Below are positions 12,149 through 23,037 of a stretch of 64,000 nucleotides of DNA, in pieces. The DNA is taken from assembly GCA_029216955.1 (NCBI GenBank), contig JANAVB010005597.1, positions 43,023,811 to 43,087,810 on the forward strand, read 5' to 3'. Each line of letters starts with the position of its first letter. The first letter of the stretch is position 1. Source of the DNA: Iris pallida. Its lineage: Eukaryota; Streptophyta; Magnoliopsida; Asparagales; Iridaceae. A model generated the notes under the pieces. That model was not told where the DNA came from and made no database searches. It worked only from the letters and a program-made list of their open reading frames with translations. The position numbers and the translations under genes were made by a program.

Positions 12149-12806
12149 GGTGTGTATGTAACTACCAATGAGTTAGTAAATAGTATAAGGTGAATAGTTG
12201 ATACGTGTCTCCTTTTTCTGTTTCAATCTATTTATGTTCAACTAAAATCGTTGGATGTATTATTATATACAAGTTTTTGATGAATGAAAAGTTTTTTTCA
12301 TGATTTTTCCACCTTTATTAAAGTCCTTAAATAGTTTGAATCTTAGCATAGCGTGTTCGTGATCTTTACTTGAACATGTAACCAAGGTTTACTATTTACT
12401 TTACTGATGGATATGATAAAATATTAATATATTTCTTTGACACATGTATGGGATTGACTTATATCGATACATATTTTTGAAATAACATCTATTGGGCCAT
12501 AGGCCTAATTCAATATAGATAACTCATTACCATATGGTGCTTGCATGTCGAACTTTAGTTGAATGCCCTTTGGAGTATGTTAATGCTATGCAATTACATT
12601 ATTTCTTAACATCTATGTTATGGTAGTATATGTTTACCTTGACTAGAGATATGAAAAGACTATCATCCTCAGGGTCTCAAAAGCTGGAAACAAAAGATTC
12701 ACCTTAGTTTCTGAAGATCATAGAAACAACTGTACACTCTTCTTTTAACAAAATCATTTATTTACAAATTTTGGGAGCCTTATAAATTTTAGTTGGTTTT
12801 CCCCAG
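12149..12806. other. Non-coding spacer between captured exon fragments
   Basis: AT-rich sequence with no reading frame or repeat I can support. The left part is probably intron of the GH3 fragment. The right part ends in a pyrimidine tract and CCCCAG acceptor for the next exon. Confidence 0.4.
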
Positions 12807-12933
12807 ACTGAGTAGATTCGAAGTTGATAGGGACTATGTAACTGGTTTCCACAAGCGGAAGGAGAAGAAAAAAGAATCCAATAAGCAACTAGACGAGAAA
12901 ATGGAACTAATGCACATCGAGGAACGTAAAAAG
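12807..12933 (+). pseudogene. NOL12/Rrp17-like nucleolar protein exon fragment
   Basis: Between a TTTTCCCCAG acceptor and an AAG-GTAATT donor lies an open stretch encoding LSRFEVDRDYVTGFHKRKEK followed by a lysine- and glutamate-rich helix ending MHIEERKK. DYVTGFHKRK followed by a charged helix ending in ERKK or similar is the hallmark of the nucleolar protein 12 (Nop25/Rrp17) family, which acts in pre-rRNA processing. Only this exon is visible; neither the start nor the rest of the protein is nearby. The minus-strand frame over 12758-12970 is its shadow. Confidence 0.65.
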
Positions 12934-13442
12934 GTAATTCTCCTAAGATGATCTTAAAATGTAAAGGCATGCTTGACGATCAACTAATATTTTCATACAT
13001 AATATAATTGTTCTTTTAATTTATCTACTAGTGTATCTAAAGTTCAGCTCTAAAGGTTAGGGATTCCTTAATAATATTTCTTCTTCTTATGCTAAAATTA
13101 GAACTTATCTGCTTCAGTTCTCTATTTTGATGGTGTTGTGTGATGAAGGTCCCATGTCATTGTCTATAACTTCAGGCAGCATCTCTGGTCCGTCTAGGTC
13201 GACATTGTGTGCTATTTTGTGGTCAGATGATGCAATTGAAGTTTCAAGGCAAAATGACATTTCTACGCTTCTTAAGTACCCAAAGAGGGATTTTAATACA
13301 TGACAGTCCTTAGTTTTTGATATTCTTTGTTGCTTTGGTACTTGAGAAAATAGTTCTCTTTTGGATGCTTCATTGCTGATATAGGTTTAAGAAATTCTCA
13401 ATGTGGTGTAAGTATAGTAAAGCCATATCCTGGAAACTATAG
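12934..13442. other. Non-coding spacer
   Basis: No supported feature. Includes a short open stretch near 13175-13265 that I could not assign. Ends in ACTATAG, which can serve as the splice acceptor of the next exon. Confidence 0.35.
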
Positions 13443-13631
13443 TATTCTCATCTGGGCTATCGCCATGAGTGTCTGCATGAGCCCTCTGATTGTGCCCGAC
13501 TCAATAACGTCTCAAAGATCTCCCAACATGACCAATATCCCAAGAAAAAGATAGTAAAATTGGAATGGATCATAGGCTGCTTCTATATCTTCTTTGCAGT
13601 CACCTTACTGTTTGGCACAATAGTTTCGCAC
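13443..13631 (+). pseudogene. Unidentified exon with one membrane segment
   Basis: A 189-bp stretch, exactly 63 codons, runs uninterrupted from an AG (13441-13442) to a GTATGT donor (13632). It encodes a polar half rich in His, Cys and Lys (YSHLGYRHECLHEPSDC near the start, QYPKKKIVKLEW later) and then a hydrophobic run (IIGCFYIFFAVTLLFGTIV), probably one membrane helix. I do not recognise the family. It may pair with the exon at 13859. Confidence 0.45.
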
Positions 13632-13858
13632 GTATGTAATCTTAGATCTTCCTTGGTTTATGAACATGTCACGGAACTGTTTTTCCAAATGTAGTTATTG
13701 ATCTCACGTAATTATACATGTACTTTGATGTCAATGATTCTAGTTTTGTATGAAATGCATTATCAATGTGCTTTTCCAGAGCTTCCTTCTCTCTGCCACC
13801 ATTTTTATTTGGTGCATCCTATTTTTGTTCTGAATATATTATAAATTTTCTTTTCCAG

Positions 13859-13954
13859 AGCATCCTTCTTTCTATCGGCATATTCATATTCACTACATCA
13901 TTCAGAGGGCTTGGTGCTATAATATCTGTAAAGCCTTTAGATGACTTAGGCTAG
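13859..13954 (+). pseudogene. Unidentified terminal exon, hydrophobic, joins 13443-13631 in phase
   Basis: After a TTTTCCAG acceptor the frame reads SILLSIGIFIFTTSFRGLGA then IISVKPLDDLG and a stop at 13952. The previous exon ends at a codon boundary, so the two join without a shift. The acceptor region is duplicated about 75 bp upstream (13772-13790), giving a second possible start at 13766-13784. Likely the C-terminus of a small membrane protein of unknown function. Confidence 0.4.
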
Positions 13955-14505
13955 CTACAAAGGATGGGATGGAGATAAAAAAAACTTCTACTCTCGATAT
14001 GCTTTATTGAAGATATTTAGTAGTACACTACTGACTCCTGGTTGATGGTTCTGATAGAATTATCACGGAATGCTCATGGTCATGAATTTTCGTTCAGGCG
14101 ACCTTTATACACTCATTTGCTGTGGCAACTCTTATATACTTTCTACCAGTATTGATAAAAAACTACAAGTAGTTCATCTATTTTCTTCTATAAATATGAG
14201 CTACTCGTGTGGCAGCTTCTTTACTCTCCTACCGACTTGATAGGATATCAAACCATAATATTTCAAGGAGAGGAGGAGATATTCCATTTGCCAGTGCAAG
14301 ATTTGAATCAGACAATAAAATATTGTATAGTCCATACAGAAATTAGACTAATATAAATGACATTTAGTATTGGCAGTTTTTAGGTTCCAACAATTAAGAA
14401 CTGAGAAAAGAAAAAAATAAACATGAATAGACATCATAACATAAACATTTGAATAACTTACGTCATCATCAGCCAATATTAAAACCAAAAATGTTACTAA
14501 CATAC
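13955..14505. other. Non-coding spacer
   Basis: AT-rich. On the minus strand the right edge would be intron following the HD2-like exon (donor GTATGTTAG read leftward from 14505). Nothing else supported. Confidence 0.35.
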
Positions 14506-14748
14506 TTGCAGATTTATGACTTTGATGCTTTGACTTGTTACTATTTACAGGTGTCCTCGTAGCCTGTTTAACAGGGTGTGGAGTTGCTATATGAACCTTT
14601 CTTTCCATTGCCTCCTATTTTCTCTCCAGTAGGGGATATAACCTACATTTTTTTCTCTGGCATAGGTGTGTTTGAAGTAAATTCAGCAGGCCTCTTCTTT
14701 CCACTTACTACAGCCTTCTTAGTACTTTTGTAAGAATTTAGCTTGCTG
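14506..14748 (-). pseudogene. HD2-type histone deacetylase (HDT) exon fragment, frameshifted
   Basis: Read on the minus strand from 14748, one frame gives a lysine-rich run with AVVSGKKRPAEFTSNTPMPE and stops. A shifted frame gives VHIATPHPVKQATRTPVNSN and KSKHQSHKSAS, ending at an intact donor (GTATG). The ATPHP-K-TPVN-KSK-KSA pattern is the linker before the C-terminal zinc finger of plant HD2 (HDT1-4) nucleolar histone deacetylases. A frame change and a stop between the two halves show it is dead. It is opposite in strand to the GH3 and NOL12 pieces, so these were brought together from separate genes. Confidence 0.6.
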
Positions 14749-15249
14749 CAGCTTCAATAGATTACGTAAGTGAATCATGCTGCATTTGAGAAAGTTGTAA
14801 GATTTTATTGTCTTAGAATTAATGTAGTATTCAGTATTTGATTAAACCCTCATTCTATTATATTTTGACATTTATGTTTCTTATGGTTTCTGTTTTTTAT
14901 ATGTGCTAATTTTTGGCTATTGCAGACCAAAAAATTACCGGAGCTTGTCTTGTTTTTTATTAATGTTAAGAGAAAGAGATTGAGAGAAGTTTATTGAAAC
15001 ACAACCAGGTTGCTAAAGCTTGTTTCCTCTGGATATATGTTAGTGTTTGATCTACTAATCAGTATACCAATTCTTACTAAGAGATTTTTGTGTGTTTACA
15101 ATGTAGGGAAGAGATGATGATAATAATGATACCATAAGGAAGCAATTAAAGTTTTTCTTATGAATACACCATCAAAAGAAAATAATAGTTTTTTTACCTG
15201 CTGGGAAGGAAGTGTCAACTGTCCTGGAGGCTCCAAAGTGGATTATCAG
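14749..15249. other. Non-coding spacer
   Basis: No supported gene or repeat. AT-rich sequence leading into the CACTA subterminal region. Confidence 0.4.
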
Positions 15250-15599
15250 AAAATAATAGGAACACACTATTTTTTTGTGTATTACACTCAAAATTTAATT
15301 GTAAAGATATATTGAAGACTATATAAAATTGTTTATAAAAGTAATTTTGTTTTGATTATTGTTTGTGTAATTTACTTTTAATTGATTGACTTGTTTGCCA
15401 GATTAGCGTAGGAACGTCAAATGGTGTGTTCCAATCTAAACCTAGGAACACCTAGCAAGTGTTCCAAATGAAAGGTTAGGAACGCCTAATAACTGTTCCA
15501 AATATTTACAACGCCACTTTTAGGAACGGTTACTATGTATTCCTAAAAATAATAGGAACACATTTATACCGTTCCTAGATTTTTTTTTTTGGTGTAGTG
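15250..15599 (-). mobile_element. CACTA transposon terminal fragment B
   Basis: The right edge on the minus strand reads CACTACACCAAAAAAAAAA, a classic CACTA terminus. Subterminal repeats of AGGAAC/GTTCC occur about ten times between 15258 and 15576, different from the motif in fragment A, so it is a different family. The gene-fragment segment lies directly inside this end, but I did not find a matching left end, so its borders are uncertain. Confidence 0.75.
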
Positions 15600-16383
15600 T
15601 GTTCCTGTGTTTCAATGTATAATGACATTGACAAAAAAAATACTCGTGACAATATTGATTTGCCACAAAACATATAAAGTGTACACTACGGTGACAACAT
15701 TTACATTCACTAAACATATAAGTATATAGTGACAACAATAAAAGTGTTACTGCAAGTGTTTACAATGATGAAATGCACTTGTCACTAAACATATACATTT
15801 ATTGTGATAACAATAAAAGTGTTACTAAAATTGTTTTGTGATATCAAACGTCGTCACGGAAATAATTTTTATTTTTTGGTCAAAAAATATATATTTATTT
15901 TTAATTACCATAAAATGTTATTTGTGACAATATCATGCGTCACTTATAATATTTTTAGTGATGCATTTGTTGTCACGGAAAGTTTACTACACTTTTATTG
16001 TGATAACAATAAAAGTGTTACTAAAATTGATTTGTGATATCAAACGTCGTCACGGAAATAATTTTTATTTTTTGGTCAAAAAATATATATTTATTTTTAA
16101 TTACCATAAAATGTTATTTGTGACAATATCATGCGTCACTTATATTATTTTTAGTGATGCATTTGTTGTCACGGAAAGTTTACTATCACCGACAACATAT
16201 TCTTGTCACAGTAGAGAACTTTCTGTGACAACGACTTTTGGTCGTCACTTATACTTTTAGCTACGGAGGTATAGCCTACGAAAGTAAGTCGTCACTATAC
16301 TCGTCACAGAAGATGTGTTGTGACGAGTTTCATAACTTCTGTGACAACGTTACATGTCACAGAAACCATATTTTCTTGTAGTG
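15600..16383 (-). mobile_element. CACTA transposon terminal fragment C
   Basis: The right edge on the minus strand reads CACTACAAGAAAATATGG. Inside, TGTGACAA/TTGTCAC-type subterminal motifs recur (for example 16190-16370). The motif family differs from A and B. The left side is cut by fragment B, suggesting B inserted into or next to C. Confidence 0.75.
15801..16185 (+). repeat. 196-bp tandem duplication inside CACTA fragment C
   Basis: The block from ATTGTGATAACAATAAAAGT (15801) repeats at 15997 with only a few changes. The two overlapping frames at 15804-16037 and 15958-16260 translate the same repeat and are not genes. Confidence 0.85.
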
Positions 16384-17420
16384 AGTCAGGGATATTGTTG
16401 TTTTAGAAGGAATCGATTTCGAATCCTACTATCATTTATTATGATGTGCTTGTTTTTTACATGTCATTGATCAAGACGTGCCAGAATCTTAACAAGACGG
16501 TGTCGAATTACCTTTATATGTCGATGTTAAGCTACCTCAAAAAGATAACATAGAGGCACGCTCATTCACGATGAGGTAATTGTTCATGAGAAATAAACTC
16601 AACAACCTCAAGAACCAGTTCTATTAAAACGATCCACAAGAGAGAGGAGAGAAATACAATTTTGGATGATTTTATCGTATCTCTAGGAACGTGAGGAAGA
16701 CTGTGGAATACTCGAAGATGATCCGATCAACTTCCATTAGGCCATAGAAATTCCAACACTTAAAAGTGGATTGATACAATGAATGAGGAGTATAAGTCTA
16801 TGCAAGACAATAAGTATGAGAACTTGTGCTATTACCAAAAGGTGCGAAGTTCATTGGTAATAAATGAATATTTAAAACCAAGAAGGATTCAGAGGGTAAT
16901 ATGGAGAGGTATAAAGCAAGTCTTATGACTAAAGGATTTTCAAAAGAAAGGGATATTAACTTTAAAGAGACTTTCACTCTGGTTTCTTAAAAAAAACTCT
17001 TTTTAAACAATCATGGCACTTGTTGCACATTTTGATCTTGAGTTATATCAAATGGATGTCAAACGACATTTCTCAATCGTAACATTGGCGAAACAATTTA
17101 TATGATGCAACCAAAAAGCTGGGTCAGAGGATCGAAAAAATATGGTTTGCAAACAGATAAATTCAGTTATGGACTCAAGCAAGTTTTTCGTCAATGGTAC
17201 AACAAATTTTACCAAGTTGTTATCTTATTTGGTTTTGAGATAAACACTGTTGAAGATTATGTATATAACAAATTCAGTCGGAGTAAACATAAGTTTCTGA
17301 TTTTGTATATTGATAAAGTACTTAATGCAAACCAGGTGGCACATGTCGCTAAAGGAGACAAGTTCGGTATCAATCAGTGCCCTAAGAATAGGCTTAAAAC
17401 TAAAGAAATGCAATAGATTC
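16384..17420 (+). pseudogene. Ty1/copia reverse-transcriptase relic
   Basis: Translated fragments follow the order of a copia pol: a tract like RSTRERR (near 16640), a region like WIDTMNEEYKSMQDNK (near 16770), then pieces near 16890-17020 matching the RVT_2 start (FKTK-D--GN-ERYKA, TIMALVAHFDLELYQMDVK), then 17102-17416 with YGLKQ-RQWYNKF, FGFE and LYID. The Asp-Asp of the active site is no longer recognisable: the surviving motif reads YIDKVL. Stops and frame changes occur throughout, and a deletion joins LYIDKVL to GDKFGINQCPKN, which normally lies further on. It is long dead. Integrase, gag and LTRs are not seen. Confidence 0.8.
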
Positions 17421-18333
<913 letters not shown>

Positions 18334-20439
18334 TGTAACACACAGTTTTCCAGATGAGGGTAATTTTGAAATTTTGTAATTATAATTATTATTTATTGAT
18401 ATTTATTTCATATTATGATTTTTGGTAATTTTTAATCATTTTAAAACTATTTAAAATCATGACTTGTGATTTTGGTGTCTTGCTAGTGTAATCCTAGAGA
18501 CAGTTTGACCTAGAGCCTAGCCATGTGATTAGGGTATTTCATTTATCATTTTTAGCTTGAGGGTATTTTGGTCATTTTGAATTAATTGAATTTATTATAT
18601 ATTCATTTGAAATTTAATATAATTAATGGGATGGTGTGATTTTAATATCATTGATTGATTGCCTTGTGTTGTGTTTAGCCCTAACCTAGATTGACCTAAC
18701 CTAGATTAGTCCTAGTTAGTCATGGTTAGACTAAGTTAGATTTGGGATTGGTCATGGTTAGTCATGACTAGTCATGATTTGTGATTTTGGCTAAGTTATT
18801 AGTCATATTGATTTAGTTAAGACTAGTGATAGGCTACCTAGGTTGCATCTAGCCATTGATTGTCTGGATTGATGGAGAACCCTTGGATCACCCTAGCCCT
18901 AGATTTTAGGGCAGCCATCCTTGGGATTCCCCCTATTTAATCCCTCCCAAAAACCCTTGCCTCCTTTATTATTTTCTCATTTATCAAGAACAAGGTGAGC
19001 TCCAACTTCATTCATTCATAACTTCTTCATTTCTCATCCTTTTTCAACCAAACTTCTTGCATTGTAACCTAACCATCTCGCTCTTGCTGTCCATGGAGGT
19101 AGAGGACTGTTTTGGGGATCAAATTATGCTTGGGCTACAATAGAAGGGGACTGTAATTTCAGTTTTTGGAGCTAGAAGAAACCCATTGGTAACATCTCAA
19201 AACCTATCTAAACTATTGATTTATCATCATAGATGTATAGACCTAGGTCCCCTCTAACTTTGGGTTGGATCTGAACCCAACATGTGTCGGATACGTGTCC
19301 GTATCGGACACGTATCAGTGTAAGTTTGTTAGTGTTCGACGAAATACCACAGTGGGCATTTTGATCGATTTTTCAGGAAGTAATTGAATAGGAATTTAGG
19401 ATTTCATGTTGCTTATGTGATTTTACACGACTGGGGTGACTTCGAGCCGTGTCCGAGTCGCACTGGACTCGTGGACACAGCCCCGTGCACGGCCAGGGCT
19501 TCCCCTGCTGCTCGGGGCCTCGTGCTCAGTGCACAGGCCACGTGGCGGGCCGTGCTTGGACTGAGAGGAGGGGGCAGTGTCTGTGAACCTGTCCCCCAAG
19601 CCTCGTATCCAACGGGGTCGTATTGGACACACGAAGTCACACGCACTGGTCACACGCGCGCGCGTTCAGTCAGAATCGCGTACTGATACGCGAGTCGTGT
19701 CCACTCTGGACACGACGTGGTCGAGTCGTGTTGGGTCCTATGTTTAGCCTGACACGTGGGCTACACGTGGGCATGACCACGAGACCCCACGTGTCGTGTG
19801 TCGTGTCCTATAAACTAGTACACGTGTGCACGATACTGTGCAATACTGGGTGCATCCCATGTGTTTGCATTGTGTTAGACACGCCTGTGTCGTGTTTCCT
19901 GGACACATGAGGACACACAAGACACGTGTACACTTGTCTCATATGTTACCAACCAATTATTTTGCATATTAACATGGTTTTGATGTTTGAATTCAAGTTT
20001 CCCTATGTAGACTGATACATAGCTTCAGCTTTTAATTTCTGATGTTTCATTCCTATTTTAAAACTGATTCCTGAATGTTTATTTGCCATATTTGATTCAT
20101 ACATGTGTAATTACATCATAGTAATATTGTTTGCTGATTTGTGTTGGTTTTGCATTTCAAAATAGGTTTTCGATATTGAAAAGGGGCTGTGGACTGATTC
20201 GTGTATTTCAGTTTAATTTGGATTTTTATCCCAGTTTTCAAACTGATTTTTGAAATGTTTTGCCATGTTCAGTCAATCACATGATGCTAGTTCAGGTTTG
20301 TGTATTAGTTTGGTTTTGCACTTGATAATTGGATTTTGATATTGGGATGGACTGATACACAAGCCCAGATTTTTAAAATCCTGATTTAACCTTCCTTTTA
20401 AACTGATTTCTTATGATTCTTAGAATTCAATATCAATCC
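18334..20439 (+). repeat. LTR-like region interrupted by the Tekay element
   Basis: Opens TGTAACACACAGTTTTCC. A leader-like pyrimidine tract near 18940-19050 and T-rich downstream sequence fit a gypsy LTR. The AT-rich continuation appears across the Tekay insertion at 29664-30339. The frames at 19384-19686 and 19623-19910 come from a GACAC/GTGTC-rich stretch and show no protein family. Confidence 0.4.
19539..19928. promoter_or_regulatory. G-box (CACGTG) cluster
   Basis: Six CACGTG palindromes lie at 19539, 19753, 19764, 19788, 19821 and 19923, within a stretch full of GACACG and CGTGTC words. CACGTG is the core site of plant bZIP and bHLH factors. Whether it is regulatory or only a biased repeat cannot be told from sequence. 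Confidence 0.45.
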
Positions 20440-21126
20440 AAATATGTAATGCCTGTGGTTCGTATTACGTATTTCTGGAATACGTGTACGTATTTATTCT
20501 TGTATTGCATGATTTCCTTGCTTAATTTTCTTCCTGGGCTTGGTTTATTCTCGGTTTGGGTTGGCTTGGTTCGGTTTGGGGTTGCCCTTGGTTCATCATG
20601 AACCAAGGGGTGAACCCCCTACCTACCACCACCACTCATATTTATTACCTATTCTTCTTCTATCTCTTCATTAATCTCTTCTTCCTTCTCCATTAAACCC
20701 ACCACCAACCAAGAACACCCCTTAGGCAAGTGCAACTTGCTTCTACAAGAGAGCCCATTTTTATTGTTCCATTAGTTTCTCCTCATGTTTCTAAGACACA
20801 TTAGAACTTGTCATTTTCCATTTTGAGGCTTTAATTTTTGTAGATATAGAAGTTAGTTATTTTTGGATTTTGGTGGTTTTGATCTATCAAACTTCTTTAT
20901 TTTCAAGTTTTAACGGTTCCATGTTGTAGAGAATTTTATTCTACCCAATTTTGACCTTTGAAAAGTTGGATTTGGACTTGTTTTGACCAAGTTATAGATT
21001 TTTGAAGCCTTGGGTTCAACCATGGAGTTCTTGCTGATTTGGAGAAGACAGTGAGCAGTGTGTGCAAGCTTTTTAGCTTGCGCCACTGAGCTGCGTGCGC
21101 TCTTTAGCGCAGCGCAGTCTACCTCA

Positions 21127-21465
21127 TACGCTGCCTTGATGAGGAGTCGTATGGACCTCATACGCTGCCTTGATGAGGAGTCGTATGGAGTACATACGCT
21201 GCCTTGATGAGGAGTCGCATGGAGTACATACGCTGTCTTGATGAGGAGTCGTATGGACCTCATACGCTGCCTTGATGAGGAGTCGTATGGACCTCATATG
21301 CTGCCTTGATGAGGAGTCGTATGGAGTACATACGCTGTCTTGATGAGGAGTCGTATGGACCTCATACGCTGCCTTGATGAGGAGTCGTATGGACCTCATA
21401 CGCTACCTTGAAGAGGAGTCGTATGGAGTACATACGCTGCCTTTTGGAAGCGTATGTCTTGCATA
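21127..21465. repeat. 34-bp tandem repeat in the Tekay 5' LTR
   Basis: About ten copies of a 34-bp unit (TACGCTGCCTTGATGAGGAG, then TCGTATGGACCTCA or a variant) start at 21127, 21161, 21195 and so on. Each unit can fold: CATACG near its start pairs with CGTATG near its end. The 3' LTR has about seven copies (from 27668), so the number changes readily. The minus-strand frames here (20910-21263, 21124-21399, 21362-21580) are translations of the repeat. Confidence 0.9.
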
Positions 21466-21472
21466 CGCTGAC

Positions 21473-21570
21473 TTGAGCGTAGCCTGACCTGAGCGTAGCC
21501 TGACCTGAGCGTAGCCTGACCTGAGCGTAGCCTGACTTGAGCGTAGCCTGACTTGAGCGCAGCCTGATGT
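21473..21570. repeat. 16-bp tandem repeat in the Tekay 5' LTR
   Basis: About six copies of GAGCGTAGCCTGACCT directly follow the 34-bp array. The 3' LTR carries about nine (27913-28052). Confidence 0.88.
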
Positions 21571-21910
21571 TTAGGCACAACTGGACCTGACCCTACTTAC
21601 CCTGGGTCTTCTATAGCCCTGAACTTGATAATCACGAATTTACTTGATATGTTTGGAATTGATAATTGAGCATGATGTGATAGTGATCCGTAGTGGTGCA
21701 CTCCTGACATAATAACCTGACATGACCTGATAGTGGCCCGTCGTGGCGCACTCCTGACAAGTACAGTTGGCATGATAACCTGACATGATTATCTCGAATA
21801 GCTGCTGCGACGGCTACCTGACATGACATGACCTGTATAATTAATCTGGACACCGTGGGCGATTGTGTTTGTATAAATAAACCAGTCCTGTCTTACATCA
21901 TGTCTAAGAC

Positions 21911-21943
21911 AGGGACTCCTGAGTACCACGGTCAGGAGTACCT
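21911..21943 (+). other. Conserved LTR hairpin 1, Tekay form (5' LTR)
   Basis: AGGGACTCCTGA (21911-21922) pairs with TCAGGAGTACCT (21932-21943) at 11 of 12 positions, with loop GTACCACGG. The same structure with a different stem is found in the LARD LTRs (32813-32846). The 3' LTR copy is at 28406-28438. Confidence 0.6.
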
Positions 21944-22421
21944 ATTAAAATGGACTAAGACTAATAACTAGATTAATACATTAGTCATGACGAGATTTCT
22001 CAGCTACAGACAATCCCGTTACCTGGGCACGCCTTGGGATCTGTAGCCTGCCGTCGAGTAGGGCACATTTCCAGCAGACTGTCATGTGTTGCACCCTTCA
22101 AGCTACCTAAGGGTACATTCGTTTCCTGGACGATGTACCCACCTGAATTCAACTCTAAATCCTTCAACCCGGGTAACCTGGATGGTCTGCAGGGCTTGTG
22201 GCCGTGGAATAATCTCACTGCATCTTGTTAGTAATTAGGTTTGTGACAACCCTAGTTAGTTAAAGTACCAAGCCAAAATTCTTGCTTGGCCGTGAAGTGA
22301 TTGGACGGAGTCTAACCAGTCTAGTCTTGTCCCGATCCTGTTCCAGATTATTGAATGACCAGAATGCTTGTATTTATTTTACCGATAAATGGTGAGAATT
22401 CCATGTTCTGTTCAGACGAAG

Positions 22422-22462
22422 GGTTACAATCCCGGTCCTTATTTGGTTTACGGGTTGTAACC
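22422..22462 (+). other. Conserved LTR hairpin 2 (Tekay 5' LTR)
   Basis: GGTTACAATCC (22422-22432) faces GGGTTGTAACC (22452-22462), with one G-U-type pair. In the 3' LTR the arms are perfect over 11 bp (28917-28927 and 28947-28957). The same hairpin occurs in the LARD LTR at 38016-38056. Confidence 0.55.
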
Positions 22463-23012
22463 TGGTTATCTGAATAGTTCCATGGTTATCTCGTCGTATA
22501 TCATCCTGGTGTATTTTTTTTATTTCCAGTTCTTACTTTTATCTATATCTTGTGCTGATTGCTGGTTTTAGTTCTTAAGTGAAGCCTCCTTTGTGGCACT
22601 TGCTCTTTTTGGGGTCTGACCCAGCTGGTTTTGTGTGGCCAGATTTCGGAGCAGCTCCAGAGGATCTACCGACCTTCCTGCCAGATGGTGAACACTAGAA
22701 GGAATCCCGGCAACGAGTGAGTTTTATTTTGGCTCTCCCACTCTATTGTAAAAATATTCTTTTGAGGCGTTTAGCCGACGAGCACCTGTTTAGCTCGATT
22801 GTACTTACTTACTGTCTGCCTACGGGCTGTAACATGATTAACAGATCCTAGGATTGATCATGTATGACTAAACTCTTGCTAGTCCTGATATTTTGTAACG
22901 ACTAGCTTCATGATCAACTGAATATGTAATATTTGGGACGCCTTACTATTGTATATTTAATGATCATACATCTTGTGACTTTTACTTACTTGCTTGTGAT
23001 TGAGATACTAGG

Positions 23013-23037
23013 GCTTTGACTACCGGCGGCCAGGGCT
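23013..23037 (+). other. Deletion junction with 10-bp direct repeat
   Basis: The 5' LTR breaks off here and the pol frame opens at 23020 without an ATG. Primer-binding site, leader and the gag capsid region are absent. Confidence 0.7.

Larger units (their letters stand above)
20445..23012 (+). repeat. 5' LTR of the Tekay element, 3' part deleted
   Basis: Starts TGTAATGCCTGTGG and tracks the 3' LTR (26986-29658) to GATACTAGG at about 23012, where identity stops. The 3' LTR has about 151 more bases. The short direct repeat GGGCTTTGAC at 23011-23020 and 23032-23041 flanks a 10-bp filler at the junction, as seen in end-joined deletions. Confidence 0.88.

Noticed and set aside
15804..16260. Two similar overlapping frames rich in aromatic residues, as if a duplicated gene
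   Set aside because: They translate a 196-bp tandem duplication in the subterminal region of a CACTA end.
20910..21580. Minus-strand frames with repeated SSRQRMRSIRLLIKAAY-like units, a possible repeat protein
   Set aside because: The repetition comes from the 34-bp and 16-bp DNA tandem arrays; unit number differs between LTRs and there is no conserved start.
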